Positions 39,912 to 49,413 of a stretch of 64,000 bases of DNA are shown here, one piece after another. The notes under the pieces were generated by a model. It saw only the letters and a program-made list of their open reading frames with translations, did not search any database and was not told the origin of the DNA. This stretch comes from JBDTVS01 sp040007095 (GTDB lineage: Bacteria > Acidobacteriota > Vicinamibacteria > Vicinamibacterales > CAVVIG01): NCBI GenBank assembly GCA_040007095.1, contig JBDTVS010000192.1:23716-87715 (forward strand). The letters are read 5' to 3'. How positions within the stretch are numbered: the first letter of the stretch is position 1; every line of letters begins with the position of its first letter. The position numbers and the translations under genes are program-made.

Positions 39912-40688
39912 CTACTTGATGTGAGGGCCCATGTGCGGCGTGGACTTCTCGTTCTCGTTGCAGACGAACTCGAACAGCTCCGTATCCGGCATCAGACGAG
40001 CGTTGGTGGTCGCCGTCCACGGCTTGGTGTAGTACGTCGGGTCGTTGATGGTGATCTCGATCTCGAGCCGCCCGACGTTCGGGCGGCGAAATCGCTCGGT
40101 CACCGTCAGCTTGCTGCTCGCCGGCAGACCGCCGTGATCGAGCCACTGCTTGCCGTTCAGGCCCCGCGTCTCGACCACCAGCGTGTCGCCTTCCCAGCGA
40201 CCCTTCGAGTAGCCCATCCAACTCGGGTTCAGATCGTCCACCCACTCGCGCTCATCGAGGAACACCTGCCGCCAGAGGTTGAAGGCTTCGTAGACGATGA
40301 CGACCAGCCGGTCGGTCTGGACGATCTTGAACGGCACCGGCGCCATGTCGATTTTGGGAACGCCTTGCGGCAGGCAGTGTGCGTCCGGTTCTTCGTAGCC
40401 GAGCAGCCCGGTGGCACGCGCCGCATGAATCTTCCGCGCTTCGCCGGTCATCGGCACGTTCTCGAGCCCCAGATCCGCGGCGAGGTTCTGGAAGTATTTG
40501 TAGTTCGAGGAGTAGATGCCGGAGAGATCGGGGTGTCCCGATGGCGTCCTTGGCGTCGCCGCCGACATGTTCGGCTTGCCGTCTGGTCCAGGCGGAACCC
40601 CGTCTTTCGGGAGATTCCGCCACTGAGCGCCCGCTGGACCCGCAACCAGCAGGAGCGCGATCGTGAGCGTCGCCGCGCGGTTCTTCAT
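39912..40688 (-). CDS. Exported 'PDGKPDLSG' family protein
   Basis: A 258-residue secreted protein with signal peptide ATLTIALLLVAGPAGA. The repeats PPGPDGKPNMSAATPRTPSG and HPDLSGIYSS precede the family core: AHCLPQGVPKIDM, FKIVQTDRLVVIVYEA, GRWEGDTLVVETRGL, VTERFRRPNVGRLEIEITIND and LFEFVCNENEKST. It is the third gene of an operon with the alpha/beta hydrolase (start 42976) and its own paralogue (40753-41529), 64 nt downstream of the latter. The sequence identity with that neighbour looks moderate, so duplication is old. Confidence 0.85.
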   Translation of the reverse strand: MKNRAATLTIALLLVAGPAGAQWRNLPKDGVPPGPDGKPNMSAATPRTPSGHPDLSGIYSSNYKYFQNLAADLGLENVPMTGEARKIHAARATGLLGYEEPDAHCLPQGVPKIDMAPVPFKIVQTDRLVVIVYEAFNLWRQVFLDEREWVDDLNPSWMGYSKGRWEGDTLVVETRGLNGKQWLDHGGLPASSKLTVTERFRRPNVGRLEIEITINDPTYYTKPWTATTNARLMPDTELFEFVCNENEKSTPHMGPHIK

Positions 40689-40752
40689 GGAACGAGAGTG
40701 TAGCAGACCCTGGACCAGTGGCCTGTTCCGGTGGTTGTACTCCAGCGCGCGG

Positions 40753-41529
40753 CTATTTACCCACCAGGTGCTCGACGTCCCTGTTGTTCTCCTGGCAGAT
40801 GTATTCGATCAACTCCCCCTGCAGGAGCGACGGATGCGTCGTGAACGACCATGGCCGCGAGAAGGTTTTTGGATCCTCGATCGTGTGCTCGATGTCGAGG
40901 TGGCCAAAGTCCGGCCGGCGGATGCGTTCGGTGACCTTCATCTCCGTGGAATGGGGAACGCCGGCTGCGTCGAGCCAGGAGATGTCGTTCTGCCCGATGG
41001 TCTCGACGACCAGCGTGTCCCCATCCCAGCGGCCGATGGAGTCGCCGAGCCAGGTGAATTCGACTCTCGGATCGTGTCCACGCCCGTCCATGAAGATCTG
41101 CCGCCAGACGTGCGCTCCGCCTTCGTACAGGATCGCCATCAGCTTCGGTGTCTGCACGATGGTCCACGGATAGGGCGTGGTGCTCATGCGCGGCACGCCC
41201 GGCGGGAGGCATCGGGCTTCCGGATCTTCCCGGCCGAGGTTTTCCTTGTACCGCTTGTAGACCGCTTCTGCCGCGGGCAGCATCGGTACCTCCACTCCCG
41301 ATCCGACGAGATCGACATTCTGGCGAATGGCGTTCGGTTGCCAGTTGCCTGATAGGTCGGGCTTTCCGTCCGGCGTTCGCGGTGTCGGGCCGGCCGGCGG
41401 CCACGTTGGCTTGGTCGCTGCCGCACCTGCCGCGCTCGGGGCCTGGCCGGCGGTGGCTACATACGCGGTCCCTTGCAGAGTAACCGCCGCGGCAATCACG
41501 GCGATCACGTATTGAGCATGTGTCTTCAT
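40753..41529 (-). CDS. Exported 'PDGKPDLSG' family protein, translationally coupled
   Basis: A 258-residue secreted protein with signal peptide YVIAVIAAAVTLQGTAYVATA. It shows GPTPRTPDGKPDLSGNWQPN, ARCLPPGVPRMST, WTIVQTPKLMAILYEGG, GRWDGDTLVVETIGQ, MKVTERIRRPDFGHLDIEHT and LIEYICQENN. The start codon at 41529 is separated by one base from the stop of the upstream alpha/beta hydrolase gene (TAA-G-ATG), and its AAGGTGG site lies inside that gene. Tight translational coupling implies that the two products are needed together. Function unknown. Confidence 0.86.
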   Translation of the reverse strand: MKTHAQYVIAVIAAAVTLQGTAYVATAGQAPSAAGAAATKPTWPPAGPTPRTPDGKPDLSGNWQPNAIRQNVDLVGSGVEVPMLPAAEAVYKRYKENLGREDPEARCLPPGVPRMSTTPYPWTIVQTPKLMAILYEGGAHVWRQIFMDGRGHDPRVEFTWLGDSIGRWDGDTLVVETIGQNDISWLDAAGVPHSTEMKVTERIRRPDFGHLDIEHTIEDPKTFSRPWSFTTHPSLLQGELIEYICQENNRDVEHLVGK

Positions 41530-41530
41530 C

Positions 41531-42976
41531 TTAGAAGTCCACCTTGGCTACATCACCGAGAATCATCTCGCGGTAGACCGGCAGCGACCAGCCCGATTTC
41601 TCGAGCTCGGTCAGGCGTTTCTCCACCTTGGCCCGGTAGTTCTGCTTGCTGCCGTAAAGCTGCTTGAGCTGCGCCTTGGGGAAATCGACCTGGAAGGCCG
41701 CCAGACCGCACATCTGGTTCGCGGCCTGCTGTCCGCCTTTTGCGACGTAAGCGCTCGCGTTCGGGATCACAGGGACCGCACCCTCGTTGGGCACCCCATA
41801 TCGCGCCGTCGGGACATCCACGTAGGTATTCCGGACGCCGCCGCGAGGATTCCCAAGTTCGTCGAGCACCATCGGCGATCCGTCGCTCTCGTCCCGGTCC
41901 TTCCAAATCCGTGTCGATCGCGGCGGGACGATGCCCTTGTCGACCCACTGGAAGAGGTGATGCAGCGCGACGGACATGAACGCCTGCTCAGGGAAGTGGC
42001 TCACCGGCTGCTTGCACGGATCCGGGTGCAGGCGCACGTTGTCCCGGCCGTCGACGTGACCGATGCCGGCGAACTCGTAGACGCGGTACTGATCGCCCGG
42101 CCCATCGCCGTCCTGCCGTCCCGTCACGTTGTTCCCTCTCACCTCGAGCATCGTCGGCACGTGGACGAGCGGCACGTCGACCTGCTGGATCACCGATCCG
42201 TTGGACGTCGGCAGGAACCCATCGTAGATGCGCTGCATGTCCGGCGTGCGGAAGACCATGTGTGCCGGCAGATATTGAATCAACGTTCCCGCCGTCGCCG
42301 AGGTGCCGGCCAGAATGACCTTGCGGACCTGCAACCCGGCCATCGGTCCGGTGGCGCTCTTCGCTTTGATCAGCGCACCGACCTGCGCCAGGATCTCGCT
42401 CGGTTGTCCCGGTGCGACAGACAGGCCCGCGTAACGCTGCGGATTCGCGTCGATGACCTGCTGCAGACCGCCGGTGACGACCGCGACGGCCACATGTCCC
42501 GACGTCATCGAGTAGATCGAGGTGAACTCGAACATGTGGTCGGAGCCGCTCGGGTGCATCGGCTCGGTCAGCACGAGTCCGCTGAACGAGGCGAGATTCG
42601 AAGGTCGTCGCACGACGAGGCGCGTCTTGTACGGCTGGCCGTTGGCGGTTCCAGAAATGAGGTACTCGCGCGCCTCGTACTTGTACTTGTCCAGACCGTG
42701 ACCTGGCGCCAGCGACTGCACCGATTCGTAGGCAGGCCCGGGGCCGGTGATGAGATCCGACACGGTCGGCAAGGCGACGGCCGTCGGCGACTGCGGCAGA
42801 TTGACGACCGGCGCGGCACCGCGCCCGCCGCCCTCTCCGCGCCCGCCGCCCTGCCCGCGCCCGGGTCCCTGAGGCGCCCCGGGGCCCTGCGCGACCGCCG
42901 GGGCGGACAGGATCGCGATCACCGCGCCAGCGACGGCAGAGGACATTCCCAACACAAGACTGCGACGCGCTTTCAT
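41531..42976 (-). CDS. Exported alpha/beta hydrolase-domain protein (Abhydrolase_10-like)
   Basis: A 481-residue secreted protein starting at ATG 42976 (MKARRSLVLGMSSAVAGAVI), behind AGGAG. A Gly/Pro/Arg-rich linker (about residues 30-60) follows the signal peptide. The core has SGLVLTEPMHPSGSDHMFEF, KVILAGTSATAGTLIQYLP (nucleophile elbow GTSATAG), VHVPTMLEVRGNN and EFAGIGHVDGRDN (possible catalytic His). This pattern fits the 'alpha/beta hydrolase domain' family whose substrates are largely unknown; some relatives are esterases. It heads an operon with two 'PDGKPDLSG' genes. Confidence 0.85.
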   Translation of the reverse strand: MKARRSLVLGMSSAVAGAVIAILSAPAVAQGPGAPQGPGRGQGGGRGEGGGRGAAPVVNLPQSPTAVALPTVSDLITGPGPAYESVQSLAPGHGLDKYKYEAREYLISGTANGQPYKTRLVVRRPSNLASFSGLVLTEPMHPSGSDHMFEFTSIYSMTSGHVAVAVVTGGLQQVIDANPQRYAGLSVAPGQPSEILAQVGALIKAKSATGPMAGLQVRKVILAGTSATAGTLIQYLPAHMVFRTPDMQRIYDGFLPTSNGSVIQQVDVPLVHVPTMLEVRGNNVTGRQDGDGPGDQYRVYEFAGIGHVDGRDNVRLHPDPCKQPVSHFPEQAFMSVALHHLFQWVDKGIVPPRSTRIWKDRDESDGSPMVLDELGNPRGGVRNTYVDVPTARYGVPNEGAVPVIPNASAYVAKGGQQAANQMCGLAAFQVDFPKAQLKQLYGSKQNYRAKVEKRLTELEKSGWSLPVYREMILGDVAKVDF

Positions 42977-43112
42977 AGTCTGCTCCTGCAAGTGTGCTCG
43001 GATCGTGACGAGCGACCATGGTGTTCTCTCACTATGACAATGTCAACCACGAGCGTCGGAATAGGAGCGGGATCGGTGGATCGTGTTGTCCTTAGGACCC
43101 GGGCGGGAACAA

Positions 43113-43249
43113 GGCTGTCAACTGTGGTCGAGGCGCCCGCCCGGCAAGGCGCGAGGAGCGAGCCTAGCGGGACGATGTCAGCGACGGGCAACGCAGCCCA
43201 GCGGGATACATCGGCGGCCAGCATGGCGCACCGACTTCTTGACCAGCCC
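43113..43249. repeat. MITE-like intergenic element, copy 5 (about 137 bp)
   Basis: The ends AGGCTGTCAAC.TGTGGTCGA and the complement of AGGGCTGGTCAAGAAGTCGG form imperfect inverted repeats. Read on the minus strand, the inner part is a diverged family core (GTATCCCGCTGGGCTGCGTT, GCTCGCTCCTCGCGCCTTGC, CGGGCGGGCGC). It lies between the alpha/beta hydrolase start and the receptor gene, in the gene-free 42977-43439 interval. Confidence 0.6.
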
Positions 43250-43439
43250 TGAAGTTGAGCTTTGACACTGAAAGGCTGTTGTGCATAGAGTCGCCCTGCT
43301 CCTCACGTGGTCTGACGTGCTGTGCGGTAGCGCACAACGACAGGCGAGGCTCTCGGCAGGTGTGTCGGGGTCGAGTTCTGGCGGGCCGTCCAGCACCGGA
43401 CACCTGGTCGAAATACGTCGTTCTCGAAGCGAGGTGCGT

Positions 43440-46400
43440 ATGCGGACGTTGGCTGTCTTGCTTATGCTCGTCGGTTTGGTCCTGATCCCGGCGGCTGCGC
43501 GCGCGCAGGCCTCGATCGCGGGCGTGGTGAAGGACGGGTCAGGCGCCGTACTGCCTGGCGTGACGGTCGAAGCGGCAAGCCCCGCTCTGATCGAGAAGAC
43601 GCGGTCGGTTGTGACCGACGGCACGGGCCAATACAAGATCGTGGATCTGCGGCCTGGCCCGTACACGGTGACGTTCACACTGTCGGGGTTCAGCACGTTC
43701 AAGCGTGACGGGATCGAGCTGACGGGATCGTTCACGGCGGCAGTCAATGCCGATCTACGAGTCGGGCAGGTGGCGGAAACGATCACGGTGACAGGCGAGT
43801 CGCCGATCGTGGACGTGCAGAATGCCACGCAGCAGCGCGTGCTCACGAAGGACGTGCTCGACACGATCCCGTCCGGCCGCAGCCCGACGAGCTTCGCCAT
43901 CCTGGTTCCGGGCATGACGGGCACCAACGACATCGGCGGGTCGAACAACCTCAACCTCACGTCGCTCTCCGTTCACGGCGGCCGGGCCATCAGTCAACGG
44001 GTGATGATCGACGGGCAGTCGATTGGGAGCGCGTCGGGTGCCGGCGAGAGCACCAACTTCCAGCCGGACATCACGGGCGTGCAGGAGATGTCGGTCACCT
44101 ACGCGGCCGGCTCGGCCGAGCAGTCCTTCGGCGGCGTGCAAATCAATCTGATCCCGCGCGAGGGCGGCAACTCGTTCAAGGGATCGTTTTACGGCACCGG
44201 CACGAACTCCTCGTTCCAGGGCCACAACATCACGCCGGATCTGATGGCCCAGGGGCTGACCGCGTCCAACCGCATCAATGTCATCTACGACGTCAATCCT
44301 GGCGTCGGCGGGCCGATCATGAAGGACAAGTTGTGGTTCTTCTCGGCGGCGCGATTTCAGGTGACGAAGACCTACCTCGCGGGCATCTGGTACAACCTGA
44401 ACGCGGGCGACCCGACCAAGTGGACCTACGCGCCGGACTACGACAACCAGGCGCAGCTTCCGCTCTCCCAGAAGAGCGTCAACACGCGGCTGACGTGGCA
44501 GGCGACGCCGCGCAACAAGCTCAGCGCGTTCAGCGACTTTCAGGTGCGCAAGTGGGACCAGGCCGCGAACACGCGCTCGCCGGAGTCGCCCCAGCACTAC
44601 GACTTCCCGCAGACGCGTCTCACGACAGCCGGGTGGTCGTCGCCGGTGACGAACCGGTTGCTCATCGACGTCCGCGCGTCCGACGGTCTTCAGGGATTCA
44701 ACGACCGCTATCCGGATCCCAACTATGACGGACCGCTCACCTTCGGCGGGCCCATTCCCGCCGTCTACAGGTCGCTGATTACGGTTACCGAGCAGGGCGG
44801 GTTGATCCCGGGTCTCATCTATCGAGGCGCAGGCCAGAGCGCGGCGACGCAGCCCTTCATCGGGAACAAGAGCTGGATCTTCGGCCTGCAGGGCACGGTC
44901 TCGTACGTCACGGGCGCGCACGCGTTGAAGTTCGGGATTGGGGACACGTGGGGCGAGCGCGACGTGACCTACAACAGCACGACGTCCGGGCTCACCTACC
45001 GGTTCAACAACGGCGTCCCGAACCAGCTTACGCAGCAGGCGACGCCGTACGAGTTCTTCAACCGCATCGGCGGCGAGTTCGGCGCGTTCGTCCAGGACAG
45101 ATGGACGATGAAGAGGCTGACGCTGAACGTGGGCGTGCGGTACGACACGCTGGATCTGCACTTCCCCGCAACGCACCTGGGACCTGGGGTACTCGTGCCG
45201 ACGCGCGACCTGACGCTGCCTGACACCCCGTACATCAACTGGAAGGATCTGTCGCCGCGCCTGGGCATGGTCTACGACCTGTTCGGCAACGGGAAGACGG
45301 CGCTCAAGGCGAACATGAGCTACTACGTGATCCCGCAGCGCACGTCGAACGACTACTCGACGATGGGCAATCCGGTCAACGCGCTGGCCCAGTTGGTCCC
45401 GCGCTCGTGGAACGACAGCACGTTTCCCGTCGGCGACCCGCGCCGCGGGAACTTCACTCCGGATTGCGACCTTCTCAACCCGCTGGCCAACGGCGAGTGC
45501 GGACAGCTCACCGACGTCAACTTCGGCAAGCCGATCGCGAGCACCAGGACCGACCCCGACATGATCCAGGGCTGGAACAAGCGGCCGAACGAGCGCGAGT
45601 ACGAGATCAGCCTGTCGCATCAGCTGCTGCCGCGCATGGGCGTGGACCTCGGCTACTACCGGCGGACCTATGACAACTTCACGGTCGTCGACAACCAAGC
45701 CGTGGCGGCGTCGGACTACAGTCCGTTCAGCATCACGGCGCCGCTGGATCCGCGGCTGCCGGGCGGCGGTGGCTACGTGATCAGCGGCCTCCAGAACCTG
45801 AACCCGAACAAGGTCGGGCAGGTCGACCAGCTCTTCACGCGCGCCAAGAACTACGGCGAGCAGTACGAGCACTGGAACGGCGTCGACGCGTCGCTCAACC
45901 TGCGGCTGCAGAAGGGCATCATCCTGCAAGGCGGGATGAGCATCGGCAAGACCTCGACCGACAACTGCGCCGTCGTCGCGGCGGTGCCGGAGAGCGCGAT
46001 CGCCGGGACGAGCAACAGTCCGCTCTACTGTAAGGTAGACACGCCCTTTCTGACCCAGGTCAAATTCCTGGGCACCTACACCGTGCCCAAGGTCGACGTG
46101 CTGGTTTCGGCGACGGTGCAGAGCCTGCCGCCGCCGAACATCACGGCGAGCTATGTGGCGACCAACGCCGTCATCCAACCGTCGCTCGGGCGGCCGCTGT
46201 CGGGCGGCGCGGCCAACGCGACGATCAACCTCATTTCGCCGGGCGTCTACTATGGCGAGCGGATCAACTCGATGGACCTGCGGCTTTCGAAGATTGTCCG
46301 CCTGTCCAATCGGCGCCTGAGCCTCAACCTCGAGATCTATAACGCGCTCAACGGAAGTTCGGTGGTCACGTTGAATCCCAACTTCGCCACCTGGCAGGTG

Positions 46401-46457
46401 CCGCAGCAAATCCTGCTCCCACGCTTCGCGAAGCTCGGCGTCCAGTTCGACTTCTAA
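43440..46457 (+). CDS. TonB-dependent receptor, Oar-like
   Basis: A 1005-residue receptor, ATG 43440 (MRTLAVLLMLVGLVLIPAAARAQA) after GAGG; 53 extra in-frame codons upstream look non-coding. The regulatory-like domain (SIAGVVKDGSGAVLPGVTVEA) is followed by the plug (VDVQNATQQRVLTK, REGGNSFKGSFYGTG) and the barrel ending LGVQFDF. LGRPLSGGAANATINL is nearly identical to the receptor at 1-2904. It lacks the 'RPxRNxxNLxxLVPG' wording of the others (SPTSFAILVPGM), and its plug looks shortened. Ligand unknown. Confidence 0.94.
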   Translation: MRTLAVLLMLVGLVLIPAAARAQASIAGVVKDGSGAVLPGVTVEAASPALIEKTRSVVTDGTGQYKIVDLRPGPYTVTFTLSGFSTFKRDGIELTGSFTAAVNADLRVGQVAETITVTGESPIVDVQNATQQRVLTKDVLDTIPSGRSPTSFAILVPGMTGTNDIGGSNNLNLTSLSVHGGRAISQRVMIDGQSIGSASGAGESTNFQPDITGVQEMSVTYAAGSAEQSFGGVQINLIPREGGNSFKGSFYGTGTNSSFQGHNITPDLMAQGLTASNRINVIYDVNPGVGGPIMKDKLWFFSAARFQVTKTYLAGIWYNLNAGDPTKWTYAPDYDNQAQLPLSQKSVNTRLTWQATPRNKLSAFSDFQVRKWDQAANTRSPESPQHYDFPQTRLTTAGWSSPVTNRLLIDVRASDGLQGFNDRYPDPNYDGPLTFGGPIPAVYRSLITVTEQGGLIPGLIYRGAGQSAATQPFIGNKSWIFGLQGTVSYVTGAHALKFGIGDTWGERDVTYNSTTSGLTYRFNNGVPNQLTQQATPYEFFNRIGGEFGAFVQDRWTMKRLTLNVGVRYDTLDLHFPATHLGPGVLVPTRDLTLPDTPYINWKDLSPRLGMVYDLFGNGKTALKANMSYYVIPQRTSNDYSTMGNPVNALAQLVPRSWNDSTFPVGDPRRGNFTPDCDLLNPLANGECGQLTDVNFGKPIASTRTDPDMIQGWNKRPNEREYEISLSHQLLPRMGVDLGYYRRTYDNFTVVDNQAVAASDYSPFSITAPLDPRLPGGGGYVISGLQNLNPNKVGQVDQLFTRAKNYGEQYEHWNGVDASLNLRLQKGIILQGGMSIGKTSTDNCAVVAAVPESAIAGTSNSPLYCKVDTPFLTQVKFLGTYTVPKVDVLVSATVQSLPPPNITASYVATNAVIQPSLGRPLSGGAANATINLISPGVYYGERINSMDLRLSKIVRLSNRRLSLNLEIYNALNGSSVVTLNPNFATWQVPQQILLPRFAKLGVQFDF

Positions 46458-46488
46458 CGGGCGCGCGCATTGTTCGAAATCCGATGAT

Positions 46489-46520
46489 GAACCACAAAGG
46501 GCACAAAGGGCACAAAGAAG
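46489..46520. repeat. ACCAC-type repeat
   Basis: ACCACAAAGGGCACAAAGGG followed by CACAAAGAAG, starting about 30 nt after the receptor stop codon. AT-type member of the ACCAC repeat family, without an obvious second arm. Confidence 0.55.
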
Positions 46521-46690
46521 AGTGTTCGGCTCAGCCTAACGCCTTTCGGAAATTTGCTGCACCGACGAAAATGACCAAAAAATGGGTCGCGGAGCTGCGC
46601 CTCTGTACACCTGACCCGGAGAAGCGGTTTCCCGCGGCGCCGAGCTGTTCGGTGGAGCGACCTGTTTTCTGGTCATGCTCGCAAATCGTC

Positions 46691-47485
46691 TCACCCGAAC
46701 GTGCCGAAGCGGCTTCCGGACGCGTAGCGTCGCAACCCGCGGTTGAATACCGTGACTGCCGCGGCTGAATAGACGATGACCGCGCCAATCAACACGCCTA
46801 CCCCTTCAGCCGACGGGTGCTGCACCACGCGCGCCGGCACGTAGCCGACGAACCCGGCCGGGAGCACCGTAAACAACAGGAACCGAAGCACGCCGCCGAA
46901 CAGCGGCTCCGGGTAGAGCGAGAACATCACGACCACCTCCCACAGCTGCCGCGCGAGCATCTCGACCCGGCCGAGCCAGAACGTCAGGCTGTAGAAGATG
47001 ATGCCCGACGCCAGGAACACGATCGCGCTGCCGACGATGGCGGCCGCGACGATCGGGACGGCGGTCCAGGACACCCTGCCGGACCACACGATGAACGCGA
47101 TCCCCGACAGCATGTCGCCGAACCCGGACGCCTGCGACCGCATCCCCACCGCGTAAAGGAGGACCGGTTTCGGTTGCACGAGGAGCGTATCGAGCTCGCC
47201 GTCGGTGATCCAACGCGCCAGGTGGCGCACACCGCCGCCGACGCTCACCGCGAGGCCGACGCTCGCCGCCACCACGCCGAACAGCACCTGGATGTCGCCG
47301 AGGCGCCATCCGCGCAGATCGGGGACCCGCCGCATCAGCGCCCACCAGAACACGAAGAACGCGACGTTGTTCAACGCCATGAACACGACCTGCATGATGA
47401 ATGCGCCGCGCAGCATCAGCGACGCCTTCAGGTTGGTCGCGAACAGGGCCCGAGCGAATCGAAACGTCTGTGAATATGTCGCCAT
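46691..47485 (-). CDS. ABC-2 type permease (DUF990 family)
   Basis: A 264-residue permease with six predicted helices. I chose ATG 47485 (MATYSQTFRFARALFATNLK); ATG 47527 is also in frame and neither has a strong site. Landmarks are LRGAFIMQVVFMALNNVAFFVFWWALM, the coupling-helix-like GELDTLLVQPKPVLLYAVG and QLWEVVVMFSLYPEPLFGG. Such proteins pair with a second, related permease and an ATPase to export a substrate. It is the third gene of the operon 49391-46691. The substrate is unknown. Confidence 0.88.
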   Translation of the reverse strand: MATYSQTFRFARALFATNLKASLMLRGAFIMQVVFMALNNVAFFVFWWALMRRVPDLRGWRLGDIQVLFGVVAASVGLAVSVGGGVRHLARWITDGELDTLLVQPKPVLLYAVGMRSQASGFGDMLSGIAFIVWSGRVSWTAVPIVAAAIVGSAIVFLASGIIFYSLTFWLGRVEMLARQLWEVVVMFSLYPEPLFGGVLRFLLFTVLPAGFVGYVPARVVQHPSAEGVGVLIGAVIVYSAAAVTVFNRGLRRYASGSRFGTFG

Positions 47486-47596
47486 CGTGCACGTCCACAA
47501 TTCGAAGAGCTTGCGGAATCTCGACAATCAACGCGGAGCCCGCTGTCAGAAGGCGGAAACCGGTCACTACATACGACTGGGAAAACGCCGTAGCCC

Positions 47597-48391
47597 TCAA
47601 CCGCCGTTCACCGCGAGCGCATGCGACGCGCGCCGGAACAGAAAGCCGACGACGAAAGCCGTTGCGACACCCCACGCCGCGAGATCCCTCGCGAGCAGGC
47701 CAGGCGCCGCCGCCTGACCTTCGAGGACGAACGACGCCGGGCCCGCGAGAATCGAGGGGAACGGCGTGAACGCCGCGAAGCGCTGAATGACGGGCGGATA
47801 CAGCCGTATCGGCATCATCAGCCCGCCGCACACGAACAGCACCTTCTGCCACACCCAATACACCGGCGCCACATCGTCGAGCCAGAACGCCGTCAAACCG
47901 ATGACGATGTCGAGCGCGGTGAGGAGCACGGTTGCGACCAACCCGAACGCCGCGATCAGCAGGAGCACGCGAAACGGCGGAATCCAGCCGGTGTAGGCAA
48001 ATGCGCACAGGAATGCCACGACGCCGAGCACCGGGGCGCGCGCCGCCACCATGCCGACGCCCTCTGCGAACATCGCGCCGACGTACGAGATCGGCCGTCC
48101 CAGCTGGTAGACGACGTCGCCGCGGCGGACGGTCTCCTGTATCTCCAGATGAAGCTGTGGCGTGCTCATCAGGATCCACTCCGTCGCCGCGACGTACCAC
48201 AGCAGCGTCCTCGGCGCTGCTTCCGCCATCAACCCACTCTCGCCCGCGGCGCGCCAGAGGCTCGAGAGGACGCCGAGAATCACCGTGAAGAACACCGCGC
48301 GGCCATACAGCTCCCCGCGATCGCGGCGTGCGTGCGCGAGCGAGATTCGGACGAACGCGAGGTATTTCTCAGCCGCTGGCCAGGTCAACAT
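47597..48391 (-). CDS. ABC-2 type permease (DUF990 family)
   Basis: A 264-residue permease, starting at ATG 48391 (MLTWPAAEKYLAFVRISL) behind GAGGAGG. Its start overlaps the ATPase stop by 23 nt. Helices include RAVFFTVILGVLSSLWRA, GDVVYQLGRPISYVGAMFAEG (cytoplasmic coupling segment), VWQKVLFVCGGLMMPIRLYP and GVATAFVVGFLFRRAS. It is distantly similar to the following permease (46691-47485), as expected for the two halves of a heterodimeric exporter. Confidence 0.9.
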   Translation of the reverse strand: MLTWPAAEKYLAFVRISLAHARRDRGELYGRAVFFTVILGVLSSLWRAAGESGLMAEAAPRTLLWYVAATEWILMSTPQLHLEIQETVRRGDVVYQLGRPISYVGAMFAEGVGMVAARAPVLGVVAFLCAFAYTGWIPPFRVLLLIAAFGLVATVLLTALDIVIGLTAFWLDDVAPVYWVWQKVLFVCGGLMMPIRLYPPVIQRFAAFTPFPSILAGPASFVLEGQAAAPGLLARDLAAWGVATAFVVGFLFRRASHALAVNGG

Positions 48392-49391
48392 GGTTCCTCC
48401 TCTCCGCGTCCGCACACATTGTCTGGATCACGACGTCGAGCGGCGCATCCTCCACGACCAGATCGCGAAGCGTCCCCTGCCGCAGCACGGCGTCCACGAC
48501 GTGACCGAGCGCGGTGATCTCGACGTCGACTTCCACGTCGGTCCTGAAGGGCACCGACGCCACTATTCGCACGCCTGGAAGATCGAGTGCCAGCCGCTCG
48601 ACGTCGCTCCAGACGGTCACCCGCTTCGTCGTCAGATATCGCTGCCGCAGAGCGGACAGGTCGCCGTCCCACAGCAGCCGGCCCCGGTGAATCACGATGA
48701 CGCGATCGCAGACGCGCTCGATGTCGCCGGTGTCGTGGGACGTCAAGAGCAGGGTCAAGCCCTCGCGCTCGGACTCCGCACGCAGAAGCCCCCTGATCGT
48801 GGTCTTCGCCGAGACGTCGAGACCGATCGTCGGCTCGTCGAGAAACAACAGGCGCGGCGCGTGCAACAGAGTCGCGGCGAGCTCGCAGCGCATGCGCTCG
48901 CCCAGGGACAATTGGCGCACCGGCGTATCGAGTAGTGCGCTCAGCTCGAACAACGCCACCAGTTCCTGCAGGCGCCTGCGGTGCGTACGCGCGTCGACTT
49001 CGTAGACGCGCCGCAGCAGCTCGAACGTATCGCGGGGAGGAAGCTGGTACCAGAGCTGCGATCGCTGACCGAACACCGTCCCGACGCGAAACGCGAGACT
49101 CCGGCGCTGCCGCGAGGGCGACATGCCGAGCACGCGGACCTCTCCTCGGTCGGGGTGAAGAATGCCCGCCAGGATCTTCAGCGTCGTCGATTTGCCGGCG
49201 CCATTCGGTCCGATGAAGGCGACGCGTTCGCCTGGCACGATTGAGAACGACAGGTCGTCGACCGCGATCACCGAACGTGTCTGCGGCGCGACGAAGTCCT
49301 TGATGCGCGCGGCAAGACCGCTGGCGCGCGGCCGGCGGACGGCGAACGATTTCGACAGCCGGTGCAGGCTGACGGCGGGCGCAGGATGCAT
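48369..49391 (-). CDS. ABC transporter ATP-binding protein
   Basis: A 340-residue ATPase from ATG 49391 (MHPAPAVSLHRLSKSFAVRR) behind GAGGAG; the open frame runs further up into a repeat element and is not coding there. Motifs: Walker A GPNGAGKST, Q-loop VFGQRSQLW, signature LSLGERMRCELAA (variant of LSGGQ), Walker B LLFLDEPTIGLD and the H-loop LLLTSHD. A C-terminal domain of about 80 residues follows (VWSDVERLALDLPGV). It drives the two DUF990 permeases encoded downstream. Substrates of close relatives include antibiotics and lipids; none is indicated here. Confidence 0.94.
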   Translation of the reverse strand: MHPAPAVSLHRLSKSFAVRRPRASGLAARIKDFVAPQTRSVIAVDDLSFSIVPGERVAFIGPNGAGKSTTLKILAGILHPDRGEVRVLGMSPSRQRRSLAFRVGTVFGQRSQLWYQLPPRDTFELLRRVYEVDARTHRRRLQELVALFELSALLDTPVRQLSLGERMRCELAATLLHAPRLLFLDEPTIGLDVSAKTTIRGLLRAESEREGLTLLLTSHDTGDIERVCDRVIVIHRGRLLWDGDLSALRQRYLTTKRVTVWSDVERLALDLPGVRIVASVPFRTDVEVDVEITALGHVVDAVLRQGTLRDLVVEDAPLDVVIQTMCADAERRNHVDLASG

Positions 49392-49413
49392 GGCGACGCT
49401 CCTCGTCGCCCTA

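Noticed and set aside
43755..46409. 884-codon minus-strand frame across the receptor at 43.4 kb
   Set aside because: Arg/Val/His-rich shadow of a high-GC receptor gene; no domain, start signal or signal peptide.
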